Assembly: GCF_001667585.1 (NCBI RefSeq) | Contig: NZ_LZJZ01000027.1 | Location: 62,001-126,000 of the forward strand | Origin: Mycobacterium sp. E2733 | Lineage (GTDB): Bacteria; Actinomycetota; Actinomycetes; Mycobacteriales; Mycobacteriaceae | Direction of reading: 5' to 3' | DNA length: 64,000 bases | Shown here: piece after piece, positions 37,405-46,383 of the stretch | Numbering within the stretch: the stretch's first letter is position 1 | Layout: every line of letters begins with the position of its first letter | Position numbers and translations under genes: made by a program | The notes under the pieces: model-generated | Database searches by the model: none | What the model was told of the DNA's origin: nothing | What the model saw: only the letters and a program-made list of their open reading frames with translations

Positions 37405-37842
37405 ATGCCACTTACAGGGGAATACGCACCGAGCCCATGGGACTGGGCCCGCGAACAGGCCGAGAAGTACGAGCAGTCGGGCGGGACCGAAGCCACCGAC
37501 ATGAAGGGCAAACCCATCATCGTGCTGACCACGGTCGGGGCCAAGACGGGCAAGCTGCGCAAGACCCCGCTGATGCGGGTCGAGCACGACGGCGAGTACG
37601 CGATCGTCGCCTCGCTCGGCGGGGCCCCGAAGCACCCCGTCTGGTACCACAACGTCGTCAAAAATCCCCGGGTCGAGCTGCAGGACGGCGACACCACCCG
37701 CGAATACGACGCTCGCGAGGTGTTCGGTGACGAGAAGGCGGTTTGGTGGCAGCGTGCCGTCGAGGCATGGCCGGATTACGCCGAGTACCAGAAGAAAACG
37801 GACCGCCAGATCCCGGTGTTCGTGCTGAGCCCGGCCGGCTGA
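37405..37842 (+). CDS. Deazaflavin (F420)-dependent nitroreductase family protein (Rv1558-like)
   Basis: A 145-residue split-barrel protein of the Ddn family ([37 protein letters not shown]). M. tuberculosis Rv1558 is a Ddn homologue at the same place, just before ilvA; related enzymes reduce quinones and activate nitroimidazole prodrugs with F420H2. Start ATG 37405. Confidence 0.92.
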   Translation: MPLTGEYAPSPWDWAREQAEKYEQSGGTEATDMKGKPIIVLTTVGAKTGKLRKTPLMRVEHDGEYAIVASLGGAPKHPVWYHNVVKNPRVELQDGDTTREYDAREVFGDEKAVWWQRAVEAWPDYAEYQKKTDRQIPVFVLSPAG

Positions 37843-37880
37843 ATTCCGGACTTGGTCGGCTGGCGTGGCACCATTGATCA

Positions 37881-39176
37881 GTGTCCGCCGAATTGAGCCA
37901 GAGCCGGAGCGTCGCGCCCCTGTGCGCGGCTGACATCGACGGCGCGGCAAAGCGGATTGCCGCGGTGGTCACGCCGACCCCGTTGCAGTACAGCGACCGG
38001 TTGTCGGCGATCACCGGCGCGAACGTCTACCTCAAGCGCGAAGACCTGCAGGTGGTGCGCTCCTACAAGCTGCGCGGGGCCTACAACCTGCTGGTGCAGT
38101 TGTCCGACGAGGAGCTGGCCGCGGGCGTGGTGTGCTCGTCGGCGGGCAACCACGCGCAGGGCTTCGCCTACGCGTGCCGGACGTTGGGGGTGCACGGCCG
38201 GGTCTACGTGCCCGCCAAGACTCCCCAGCAGAAGCGGGACCGTATCCGCTACCACGGCGGTGAGTTCATCGAACTGATCGTGGGCGGAACGACCTATGAC
38301 CTGGCCGCCGAGGCCGCGCTGGCGGACGTCGAACGCACCGGCGCCACACTGGTGCCGCCCTACGACGACCCGCGCACCATCGCCGGTCAGGGCACCATCG
38401 CCGTCGAGCTGCTGGATCAGCTGGGCGAGCTTGGTGTCGAGGAGCCGGACCTGGTGGTCGTTCCCGTGGGCGGTGGCGGCTGCATCGCCGGCATCACCAC
38501 CTACCTGGCCGAGCGGACGGAGAACACGTCGGTGCTGGGCGTCGAACCCGCCGGGGCCGCGGCGATGATGGCCGCGCTGGCCGCCGGCGCACCGGTCACG
38601 CTGGACCACGTCGACCAGTTCGTCGACGGCGCCGCGGTGCGCCGCGCGGGCACGCTGACCTACGCCGCGCTGGCCGCCGCCGGTGACATGGTGTCGATCA
38701 CCACGATCGACGAGGGAGCAGTGTGCACCGCGATGCTGGACCTCTACCAGAACGAGGGCATCATCGCCGAGCCCGCCGGCGCGCTGTCGGTCGCGGGGCT
38801 GCTGGAGGCCGACATCGATTCCGGTTCCACGGTGGTGTGCCTCATCTCGGGCGGCAACAACGACGTGTCCCGCTACGGCGAGGTGCTGGAACGCTCGCTG
38901 GTCCACCTCGGCCTCAAGCACTACTTCCTGGTGGACTTCCCGCAGGAACCCGGTGCGCTGCGCCGGTTCCTCGACGAGGTGCTCGGGCCCGACGACGACA
39001 TCACGCTGTTCGAGTACATCAAGCGGAACAACCGCGAGACCGGGGAGGCGCTGGTGGGCATCCAGTTGGCGTCGTCGGCCGATCTGGACGGCCTGCTGGC
39101 GCGGATGCGGGCAACGGAGCTTCACGTCGAACGCCTCGAGCCCGGCTCGCCGGCCTACCGCTACCTGTTGTTCTAG
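37881..39176 (+). CDS. ilvA: Threonine dehydratase
   Basis: A 431-residue PLP enzyme converting L-threonine to 2-oxobutanoate, the first step of isoleucine synthesis. The PLP lysine is K63 (VVRSYKLRGAYN), the glycine-rich phosphate loop is VPVGGGGCIAG, and a single ACT-like regulatory domain starts near residue 345 (YFLVDFPQEPGALRRFL). GTG 37881. M. tuberculosis counterpart Rv1559. Isoleucine supply and ileS are both in this window but not cotranscribed. Confidence 0.95.
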   Translation: MSAELSQSRSVAPLCAADIDGAAKRIAAVVTPTPLQYSDRLSAITGANVYLKREDLQVVRSYKLRGAYNLLVQLSDEELAAGVVCSSAGNHAQGFAYACRTLGVHGRVYVPAKTPQQKRDRIRYHGGEFIELIVGGTTYDLAAEAALADVERTGATLVPPYDDPRTIAGQGTIAVELLDQLGELGVEEPDLVVVPVGGGGCIAGITTYLAERTENTSVLGVEPAGAAAMMAALAAGAPVTLDHVDQFVDGAAVRRAGTLTYAALAAAGDMVSITTIDEGAVCTAMLDLYQNEGIIAEPAGALSVAGLLEADIDSGSTVVCLISGGNNDVSRYGEVLERSLVHLGLKHYFLVDFPQEPGALRRFLDEVLGPDDDITLFEYIKRNNRETGEALVGIQLASSADLDGLLARMRATELHVERLEPGSPAYRYLLF

Positions 39177-39194
39177 CACCCCGGGCCGCGCTGC

Positions 39195-40103
39195 ATGAAC
39201 CAGCAGTATGGACCCGGTAATGGCGGATTCGGCCTGGTCAGCGCCAGCGTCATCGGTGCGCTCGCGTTGCTTGCGTGGGCGGCGTTCTGGGTTGCTCGGC
39301 GCGGACCCCGGTTACGGATGCTCTGGGAGACGGTGTCCAACTCAGCCGCGATCGGCAAACCGCTGACCTGGCTGCGTGACCGGATCAGCGACAGGGGGTG
39401 GTCGCTGGCCCGTCGGTGGCCCGCGGGCGAGGTCGCCGGTGTCGCGTTGTTTTCCGGGTTAGTCGTGGTGGTGGCGCTCGCGGTCGGCTTCACCGAGGTG
39501 CTCGACGATGTGCTCGAGGGCGACGGCATCGCCGGGATCGACCAACCGGTGACTCGGTGGCTTGCGACCCACCGTGACCTGTGGCTGACCGCCGCTCTGC
39601 GGGCGGTCACTGACGCGGGCGGACCCCTTTTCCTGACTGCGCTCGCCTTCCCGATTTCCCTTGTTGCCGGTTGGCGGTGCAGGTCGTGGCGGCCCATAGT
39701 GCTTGCTCTGGTCGGTGGCGGTGTCGTTCCGCTGGTGCTCTTCACCGCCAAAGCCTTGGTAGGTCGAAATCGCCCGCCCTTGCCTTTTGCCCTCGTCGAC
39801 GCGGACGGGTATTCGTTTCCCTCCGGACACGCGACCGGCACCGCGGCGGTGATGGTCATCTCTGCGTGGATGCTGACCCGCTGGCTGATCCGCGGGTGGA
39901 CCGGGCGCGTGATCGTATGGACCGTCGCGATCGGCTCGGCGTTCCTGATCGGCTTCTCGCGTGTCTATCTGGGGGTGCATTACGTCAGTGATGTGCTCTC
40001 CGGCTGGATGCTGGGCATGGCCTGGGCCGGCACCGTCATCCTCGTCGGAACCTGGTGGGACGACAGCCAGCGCGCACGCGGTAGGCGACAACCGGAGCTG
40101 TGA
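39195..40103 (+). CDS. PAP2-superfamily membrane phosphatase
   Basis: A 302-residue membrane protein with about six helices (first at 12-34). The three PAP2 motifs are present: KALVGRNRPP, PSGHATG and RVYLGVHYVSDVL. It would dephosphorylate a lipid phosphate such as phosphatidate, phosphatidylglycerophosphate or polyprenyl diphosphate on the outer face of the membrane. It follows ilvA by 18 bp and may be cotranscribed. Confidence 0.9.
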   Translation: MNQQYGPGNGGFGLVSASVIGALALLAWAAFWVARRGPRLRMLWETVSNSAAIGKPLTWLRDRISDRGWSLARRWPAGEVAGVALFSGLVVVVALAVGFTEVLDDVLEGDGIAGIDQPVTRWLATHRDLWLTAALRAVTDAGGPLFLTALAFPISLVAGWRCRSWRPIVLALVGGGVVPLVLFTAKALVGRNRPPLPFALVDADGYSFPSGHATGTAAVMVISAWMLTRWLIRGWTGRVIVWTVAIGSAFLIGFSRVYLGVHYVSDVLSGWMLGMAWAGTVILVGTWWDDSQRARGRRQPEL

Positions 40104-40106
40104 GCC

Positions 40107-40769
40107 TCAGGCTCGGCGCTTGCTGAGATAGGGCGGCAGCGGCAGCGCCGGATCGAGATCGTCGCCCGGCACCGGCGCGCCGGCCGTCACGCCCAGCGGC
40201 ACCACCCCCGCCCAATACGGCAGCGCGCGATCCTCCGGATCGTCCGCCGGGCCGCCGGTGCACACCTTGGCCGATACCTCCACGAGGTCGAGCGCGAGTA
40301 CGCCGGTGGCGGCCAGCTCCCGCGGGTTCGGGGCTCGGCAGTCGGCGGCACGCCCGGGCGCGAGGTGATCGAGAAGGCCGGCGAGCGCCCGCAGCTTCTC
40401 CGCCTCGCCGTCGACGACGCGCGCGGCGCCCAACACCACCACCGAGCGGAAGTTCACCGAGTGGTGCATGGCGGCGCGGGCCAGCACCAGCCCGTCGACC
40501 AGGGTGACGGTGACGCACACCGGCAGGCCGGACGGCGCAGCCCGGGCCGCCAGCAGGGGACCGCTGCCGGTGGAGCCGTGCAGGTAGAGCGTCTCGCCCA
40601 GGCGGGCGTGCGTGGTGGGCAGAACCACCGGCCGGCCTGCGCCGAGGTAACCCAGGTGGCAGGTCAGCGCCTCGTCCAGGATCTGGTGGACGGTTTCGCG
40701 GTCGTAGTGGGCGCGCTCCCGGTAGCGGGTGGGCGTGGTGCGCGGCGTCGGCTCGTATCCGGTGTGCAT
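40107..40769 (-). CDS. Pyridoxamine 5'-phosphate oxidase-family flavin protein
   Basis: A 220-residue split-barrel protein (ILDEALTCHLGYLGAGRPVV, LYLHGSTGSGPLLAARA, HSVNFRSVVVLGAARVV) of the FMN-binding group that is usually paired with a divergent MocR regulator. Start ATG 40769. Only 26 bp separate it from the MocR gene. It may act in vitamin B6 metabolism, or be an FMN/F420 reductase whose gene responds to PLP. Confidence 0.85.
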   Translation of the reverse strand: MHTGYEPTPRTTPTRYRERAHYDRETVHQILDEALTCHLGYLGAGRPVVLPTTHARLGETLYLHGSTGSGPLLAARAAPSGLPVCVTVTLVDGLVLARAAMHHSVNFRSVVVLGAARVVDGEAEKLRALAGLLDHLAPGRAADCRAPNPRELAATGVLALDLVEVSAKVCTGGPADDPEDRALPYWAGVVPLGVTAGAPVPGDDLDPALPLPPYLSKRRA

Positions 40770-40772
40770 GGC

Positions 40773-40818
40773 GTGCGCCTTTGTTCTAGTACATAATGAT
40801 TAGTGTGCCAGTACAAAG
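40773..40818. promoter_or_regulatory. MocR/PPOX divergent control region
   Basis: AGTACA appears at 40788-40793 and again at 40810-40815 as direct repeats, the arrangement MocR proteins bind. CATAAT at 40792-40797 is a good -10 that would start transcription at or next to GTG 40805. Confidence 0.45.
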
Positions 40819-42133
40819 CAGCATAACCGGGACGGGCGCGGAGTCCATAGCCGCCAGCATCGAAGCGGCCATCTCGGCGGGCTCACTGTCGCCCGGTGAG
40901 GCGCTACCGCCCGTCCGCGACCTGGCCGCACAGCTGGGCGTGAACGCCAACACCGCGGCCGCCGCCTACCGCCTGCTGCGCCACCGTGGCGCCGTGGAGA
41001 CCGCGGGCCGGCGCGGCACCCGGGTGCGGCACCGCCCGGCGACCACCCCGCGATCCCTCCTCGGGCTCGACGTACCCGCCGGTGTGCGCGACCTGTCGAC
41101 CGGCAACCCGGACCCCGCCCTGCTGCCCCTCGCCGGCGCCACGCTGCCCGGTCGGGTGGCCGGCCGCCCGGTGCTCTACGGGGAGCCCGCCACGTCGGCG
41201 GCCCTGGCGGAGTTCGCCCGGGCGGCGCTGTCCGCCGACGGCGTCGAATCGGATCACCTCGCGGTGACGAGCGGGGCACTCGATGGAATCGAGCGCGTCC
41301 TGACCGCGCATCTGCGTCCGGGCGACCGAGTCGCGGTCGAGGACCCGGGCTGGGCCAACATGCTCGATCTGCTTGCGGCCCTGGGCCTTTCGGCCGAACC
41401 GGTGCAGGTCGACGACGACGGACCACTGCCCGGCGACCTGGCGCGGGCGCTGGACCGCGGCGTGCGGGGGCTGATCATCACCAATCGTGCCCAAAACCCC
41501 ACGGGCGCAGCGGTATCGGCTGAGCGGGCCGACGCGCTGCGGCCACTGTTGGCGCGCCGGGCCGGCGATCTACTGCTGGTCGAAGACGATCACTGCGCGG
41601 GCATCTCCGGCGCGCCGCTGCACACGTTGGCCGGTGTGACCGAGCATTGGGCGTTCGTGCGATCCGCGTCCAAGGCCTACGGACCCGACCTGCGGGTGGC
41701 CGTCCTCGCGGGTGACCACCGCACCGTCGAGCGCGTGCACGGCCGCCTCCGGCTCGGGCCGGGCTGGGTGAGCCACCTGCTGCAGGACCTGGCCGTCAGC
41801 CTGTGGTCTGACCCGGCGGCGACGCGCCTGGTCGGCACGGCCGAGCGGCGATACGCCGACACCCGCCGGCGGCTTTCCGCCGCCCTGGCCGCGCGCGACA
41901 TCGCCGCGCACGCGCGCTCCGGCCTCAACGTATGGATCCCCGTGCCCGACGAGACGGTCGCGATCACCCGGCTGCTCCGCGCGGGGTGGGCCGCGGCGCC
42001 GGGCACCCGGTTCCGGATCCGCACGGCGGCGGGCATCCGGGTCACCATCGCGGACCTGAACGCCGACGAGATCGACCCCGTGGCGGACGCGATCGCCGAG
42101 GCGGTGCACGGCGCGGGCCGCCCCAGCGTCTAG
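40796..42133 (+). CDS. MocR/PdxR-type regulator (GntR HTH plus aminotransferase domain)
   Basis: A 445-residue fusion: GntR winged helix at about 12-80 (GEALPPVRDLAAQLGVNANT), then a fold-type I aminotransferase-like domain with the PLP lysine in VRSASKAYGPDLRVAVLAG, NRAQNPTGAAVS and LVEDDHCAG. Such proteins sense PLP and control B6 or amino-acid genes. ATG 40796 gives the longest product; GTG 40805 fits a leaderless start from CATAAT and would remove three residues. Confidence 0.9.
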   Translation: MISVPVQSSITGTGAESIAASIEAAISAGSLSPGEALPPVRDLAAQLGVNANTAAAAYRLLRHRGAVETAGRRGTRVRHRPATTPRSLLGLDVPAGVRDLSTGNPDPALLPLAGATLPGRVAGRPVLYGEPATSAALAEFARAALSADGVESDHLAVTSGALDGIERVLTAHLRPGDRVAVEDPGWANMLDLLAALGLSAEPVQVDDDGPLPGDLARALDRGVRGLIITNRAQNPTGAAVSAERADALRPLLARRAGDLLLVEDDHCAGISGAPLHTLAGVTEHWAFVRSASKAYGPDLRVAVLAGDHRTVERVHGRLRLGPGWVSHLLQDLAVSLWSDPAATRLVGTAERRYADTRRRLSAALAARDIAAHARSGLNVWIPVPDETVAITRLLRAGWAAAPGTRFRIRTAAGIRVTIADLNADEIDPVADAIAEAVHGAGRPSV

Positions 42134-42140
42134 CGGAGCG

Positions 42141-42296
42141 TCAAAACCCCTCGCCGTCACCGCTTCCCAGGCCGGGACCCGTCCACAACAGCGCCACGCT
42201 GCGCTCCGGCGGCGCATCGTTGGCCGCGACGGGGGGAGCCGGCACCGGCTCCTTCTTCCTCAGCAAGCCGATCCACCGGCTCAGCGATTGATTCAT
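42141..42296 (-). CDS. Candidate 51-residue protein downstream of treZ
   Basis: ATG 42296 to TGA 42141-42143. The product starts MNQSLSRWIGLLRKKEPVPA, a short amphipathic cationic helix, followed by a Pro/Ala/Gly-rich tail ending in a DGEGF segment. It occupies the 220-bp gap between the MocR gene and treZ and follows treZ by 57 bp on the same strand. No strong ribosome binding site. The protein-like composition and exact fit into the gap support it, but it is unproven. Confidence 0.4.
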   Translation of the reverse strand: MNQSLSRWIGLLRKKEPVPAPPVAANDAPPERSVALLWTGPGLGSGDGEGF

Positions 42297-42353
42297 GGGC
42301 GAATCATCGGCGGTCGCGCGCCCGGCCGCGCACCGTTATCCACAGCCGCGGAG

Positions 42354-44087
42354 TTATGTCCGCCCGCGCACCGCCAGGATGGCGAACGAATGGCCTTCCA
42401 GCGTCGTGCTGTCGGCATCGACCGCCGGATCACCCCACGCCAGCACCACGTCCCCGGTGACGGGCACCTTCGTCGCCTCGGCGCCGAGGTTGCACACGAT
42501 GCGCAACCGGCCGCGCGACACAATGATCCAGCGTTGCTCCTCGTCGTAGTCGACCGCGAGGTGCTCCAGCCACGGGTCGGCGAGGTCGGGGTCGCTGTGC
42601 CGCAACGTGATCAGGTCGCGGTAGAGCCGGTGCAATCTGCCGTGTTCACCGGAGTCGACCTCGTCCCAGTTCAGCTTCGAGCGCAGGAACGTCTGCGGGT
42701 CCTGCGGGTCGGGGATCTCGTCGGCGTCCCAGCCGTGCTCGGCGAACTCGGCCTTGCGCCCTTCCGCGGTGGCCTTGGCCAGCTCCGGCTCAGGATGCGA
42801 GCTGAAGAACTGAAACGGGGTCGACGCCGCATACTCCTCACCCATGAAAAGCATTGCGGTGAAGGGTGTCCCGAGCACAAGCGCCGCCTTGACCGCCAGC
42901 TGGCCGCCGGTCAGGTTCTGCGACGGGCGGTCCCCGAGGCCCCGATTGCCCACCTGGTCATGGGTGCAGGTGTAAGCGACGAGCCGGGTGGCGGGGACGG
43001 CACCGGTGTCCAGCGGCCGCCCGTGACGACGTTGCCGGAACGACGAATAGGTGGCGGCGTGAAAGTAGCCGTGGCGCAGCGTCTGCGCCAAGGTGGCCAG
43101 CGACCCGAAGTCCGCGTAATAACCCTGGCGCTCACCGGACACCGCGGTGTGGATGGCGTGGTGGATGTCGTCGGCCCATTGCGCCGTCAGCCCGTAACCG
43201 CCCTGGTCGCGGGGGGTGATCAGCCGCGGGTCGTTGAGGTCGCTCTCGGCGATCAGCGACAGCGGTCGGCCCAACTGTTCTGAGAGCCAATCGGTTTCGG
43301 TTGCGAGCTCCTCGAGGATGTGGATGGCGGTGGTGTCCACCAGTGCGTGCACGGCATCCAGGCGCAGGCCGTCGGCGTGAAAGTCACGCATCCAGCGCAG
43401 CGCGCACCCGATGATGTAGCGGCGCACCTCGTCGGAGTCGGCGTCGGCGATGTTGATGCCTTCGCCCCACGGGTTGCTCGCCGACGACAAGTAGGGGCCG
43501 AACTTCGGCAGGTAATTGCCCGACGGACCCAGGTGATTGAACACCGCGTCGATCAGCACCCCCAGGCCGCGCCCGTGGCAGGCGTCGACGAACCGCACCA
43601 GGCCGTCGGGCCCGCCATAGGGCTCGTGCACGCTGTACCAGAGCACGCCGTCGTATCCCCAGCCGTGCGTGCCGGCAAAGGAATTCACCGGCATCAGCTC
43701 GACGAAGTCGACCCCGAGGTCCACCAGGTAGTCCAGCTTCTCGATGGCGGAGTCGAAGGTGCCGGCCCCGGTGAACGTGCCCAGGTGCATCTCGTAGATC
43801 ACCGCTCCCGCGACCGGCCGGCCCTGCCAGCCACCGTCGGTCCAACGAGCGCCGGCCGGGTCCCACAGCTGCGAGCGGGCGTGCACGCCGTCGGGCTGCC
43901 GGGGCGAGCGCGGGTCGGGCAGCACGGTGGGATCGTCGTCGAGCAGGAACCCGTAGCGGGCGTCCGGCGCCGCGTCGACGGTCGCGTGCCACCAGCCGTC
44001 ATCCGCGCGCGTCATCGCGTGCGCCTGGCCCTCGACGTCCAGCCGCACCAGCTCCGGTTTGGGTGCCCAGACCCGGAATTCAGTCAT
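42354..44087 (-). CDS. treZ: Malto-oligosyltrehalose trehalohydrolase
   Basis: A 577-residue GH13 enzyme that releases trehalose from malto-oligosyltrehalose, the last step of the TreX-TreY-TreZ route from glycogen. An N-terminal carbohydrate-binding beta domain (FRVWAPKPELVRLDVEG) precedes the barrel; the nucleophile is in DGLRLDAVHALVD, the acid/base in LIAESDLND, and CTHDQVGNRG follows. Start ATG 44087 overlaps the end of treY by eight bases. M. tuberculosis Rv1562c. Confidence 0.95.
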   Translation of the reverse strand: MTEFRVWAPKPELVRLDVEGQAHAMTRADDGWWHATVDAAPDARYGFLLDDDPTVLPDPRSPRQPDGVHARSQLWDPAGARWTDGGWQGRPVAGAVIYEMHLGTFTGAGTFDSAIEKLDYLVDLGVDFVELMPVNSFAGTHGWGYDGVLWYSVHEPYGGPDGLVRFVDACHGRGLGVLIDAVFNHLGPSGNYLPKFGPYLSSASNPWGEGINIADADSDEVRRYIIGCALRWMRDFHADGLRLDAVHALVDTTAIHILEELATETDWLSEQLGRPLSLIAESDLNDPRLITPRDQGGYGLTAQWADDIHHAIHTAVSGERQGYYADFGSLATLAQTLRHGYFHAATYSSFRQRRHGRPLDTGAVPATRLVAYTCTHDQVGNRGLGDRPSQNLTGGQLAVKAALVLGTPFTAMLFMGEEYAASTPFQFFSSHPEPELAKATAEGRKAEFAEHGWDADEIPDPQDPQTFLRSKLNWDEVDSGEHGRLHRLYRDLITLRHSDPDLADPWLEHLAVDYDEEQRWIIVSRGRLRIVCNLGAEATKVPVTGDVVLAWGDPAVDADSTTLEGHSFAILAVRGRT

Positions 44088-46380
44088 GGTGGCGCTCCAG
44101 CAAGACGACGGGAAGGTCGGCGAACAATTGGGCCGCCGAGGTGGGCCCGTCCGCGATGGCCCCGGTGAGCGCGTCCTTCCACGTCCCTTCGGGCAGCGGC
44201 AGCACGGTGTTGCCCCAGCCGGTTTCGGTCAGCCGCACGGTCCAGCGGGTCACCGCGACCACGACGTCATCGCCCCGGCGGAACGCCAGCACGTGATCGC
44301 TGGCGTCGCCGTTGGCCAGCAGGGGGACGTAGTCGCCGCGCAGGAAGCTGTCCGGATGGGAGCGTCGCACCCGAAGCGCCGTCGTGACGACCCGAATCTT
44401 CGGATGTTCCAATGCCTTGAGGGCGGCTCGCCGGGCGGCGTAGTCGACCGCCCTGCGGTTGTCCGGGTCGACGAGGCTGTCGTCCCAGAGTTCGGTGCCC
44501 TGGTAGACGTCCGGTATCCCGGGCACGGTGAGGGCCAGGAGCTTCTGGCCCAGCGCGTCGCTGGCGGCGTGCGGGTTGAGCTGGGTCACCAGTTTGGTCA
44601 GCTGACCGGCCACCGGGCCGTCGAACACGGTGTCGAGCCACCGGTGCACCGCGCCCTCGAACTCGGTGTCCGGATCGTTCCACGACGTATGCCAGGCAGC
44701 TTCCCGGATGGCCTTCTCGGCGTAGCCGTGCAACCGGTCGCGCAGCTCGGGGCTGACCTCGCCACTGACCGGCCAGACGCCGAAGATGTTCTGCCACAGG
44801 AACTGTCCGGTCGCCGGGTCGGGCGAGGGCGCGTCGGCCTCCCACCGGGCGACGAACTCGGCCCACAGCGACGGGACCTGCGACAGCACCCCGATCCGGG
44901 CCCGCACGTCCTCACCGCGTTTGGTGTCGTGGGTGGTCAGCGTCGTCATCGTCTGCGGCCACAAGCGGGCACGGTCGGCGGCGCTGTGGTGGAACTCCGC
45001 CGCGCCGACGCCGAAACGGTGCGGTTCGCCACCCACCTCGTTCAGCGACACCAGCCGGGCGTCGCGGTAGAAGTAGCAGTCCTCGACGGATTTGGCGGTG
45101 ACCGCGCCGCAAAGCTGCTGCAGGCGGGTGACCGGCTCGCCGCCCCGGGCCAGCGCGGCGGCGAGCACCTCCAGGGCGGGGCCCAATTCCGGTGACTGCG
45201 CCTGGGTTTCGGCCAGCGCGGTGGGCATGATCGCCGACAGGCCCGGGTAATCGCAGCGGTAGACGCCGATATGGGTCAGCAGGGCGGCGACCGCCTCGGG
45301 CAACTGCGGGTGGTCGGCGCCGGCCGCCGCCACGATGCTGCGGCGCAGCCGGCGCAGCTCGCTTGCCAACGTGACGGTGGCCGCGCGGATCTTGAGCTCC
45401 GCCAACATCTCCGGCGCCGCCCCGTAGTCCAGCCCCGCCGACTCGACGAGCTCGGTCAGGGCGGGGGCGCCATTCGGGTCGACGAAGACGCCGCCGATCT
45501 CGCGCAGCACGTCGTAGCCGGTGGTGCCGCCGATGGGCAGGGTGGGCTCCAGCGCCTCGTCGACCGCCAGGATCTTCTCGATCACGATCCAGGTCTGGGG
45601 GCCAACCGATTCGCGCAGCCACGCCAAATATCCGCAGGGGTCCGACAATCCGTCGGGGTGATCGATGCGCACGCCGTCGACGAGTCCCTCGGCGGTCCAC
45701 CGGGCCACCTCGGCGTGGGTGGCGTCGAACACGGCGCGATCCTCCTGGCGCAGCCCGGCCAACGAGGTGATCGAGAAGAAGCGCCGGTAGCCGCAGACGC
45801 CGTTGCGCCAGCCCACCAGCCGGTAATGCTGGCGGTCGTGCACCTCGGGCCCGGTGCCCTCGCCGGTACCGGGCGCGATGGGCAGCGCCAGGTCGCCCAA
45901 CCGGAGCAGGTCCCCGTCGACCTCGAGGTCGGCGGCGTCGTCGTCGGAACCCAGGATGGGCAGCACGATCCGGCCGTCCTCGTCGAGGTCCCAGTCGATG
46001 TCGAAATACGTTGCGTAGTACGAGGAACGGCCGTGCCGCAAGACATCCCACCACCACGCGTTCTGTCGGGGCTCGTCGATCCCGACGTGATTGGGCACGA
46101 TGTCGACGATCAGGCCGATGCCGCGCTCTCGGGCCGCCGCCGACAGCCGCGCCAGCCCGTCGCGGCCGCCGAGCTCGGGCGAGACCGTCGTCGGGTCGGT
46201 GACGTCGTAGCCGTGGTTCGACCCGGCGGCCGCGGTCATGATCGGCGACAGGTAGAGGTGCGACACCCCCAGTTCGTCCAGGTAGTCCAGTAGGTTCTCC
46301 GCGTCGGCGAAGGTGAACGCGAAGCCGCTGGCCTCACCGCGCAGCTGCAGACGGTAGGTCGACAGTATGGGAAAGGCCAT
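44080..46380 (-). CDS. treY: Maltooligosyl trehalose synthase
   Basis: A 766-residue GH13 enzyme that turns the reducing-end alpha-1,4 bond of a maltodextrin into alpha,alpha-1,1. Motifs: TYRLQL and HLYLSPIMTAAAGSNHGYDV at the N-terminus, IVDIVPNHVGI, DGVRIDHPDGLSDP with the nucleophile, VIEKILAVDE with the acid/base, and HDTKRGEDVRARI. Start ATG 46380, three bases after the treX stop. M. tuberculosis Rv1563c. Confidence 0.95.
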   Translation of the reverse strand: MAFPILSTYRLQLRGEASGFAFTFADAENLLDYLDELGVSHLYLSPIMTAAAGSNHGYDVTDPTTVSPELGGRDGLARLSAAARERGIGLIVDIVPNHVGIDEPRQNAWWWDVLRHGRSSYYATYFDIDWDLDEDGRIVLPILGSDDDAADLEVDGDLLRLGDLALPIAPGTGEGTGPEVHDRQHYRLVGWRNGVCGYRRFFSITSLAGLRQEDRAVFDATHAEVARWTAEGLVDGVRIDHPDGLSDPCGYLAWLRESVGPQTWIVIEKILAVDEALEPTLPIGGTTGYDVLREIGGVFVDPNGAPALTELVESAGLDYGAAPEMLAELKIRAATVTLASELRRLRRSIVAAAGADHPQLPEAVAALLTHIGVYRCDYPGLSAIMPTALAETQAQSPELGPALEVLAAALARGGEPVTRLQQLCGAVTAKSVEDCYFYRDARLVSLNEVGGEPHRFGVGAAEFHHSAADRARLWPQTMTTLTTHDTKRGEDVRARIGVLSQVPSLWAEFVARWEADAPSPDPATGQFLWQNIFGVWPVSGEVSPELRDRLHGYAEKAIREAAWHTSWNDPDTEFEGAVHRWLDTVFDGPVAGQLTKLVTQLNPHAASDALGQKLLALTVPGIPDVYQGTELWDDSLVDPDNRRAVDYAARRAALKALEHPKIRVVTTALRVRRSHPDSFLRGDYVPLLANGDASDHVLAFRRGDDVVVAVTRWTVRLTETGWGNTVLPLPEGTWKDALTGAIADGPTSAAQLFADLPVVLLERHHD

Positions 46381-46383
46381 GCG

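Noticed and set aside
42134..42353. VapBC11 toxin-antitoxin pair as in M. tuberculosis
   Set aside because: The 220-bp gap is too short and shows no PIN-domain or antitoxin sequence.
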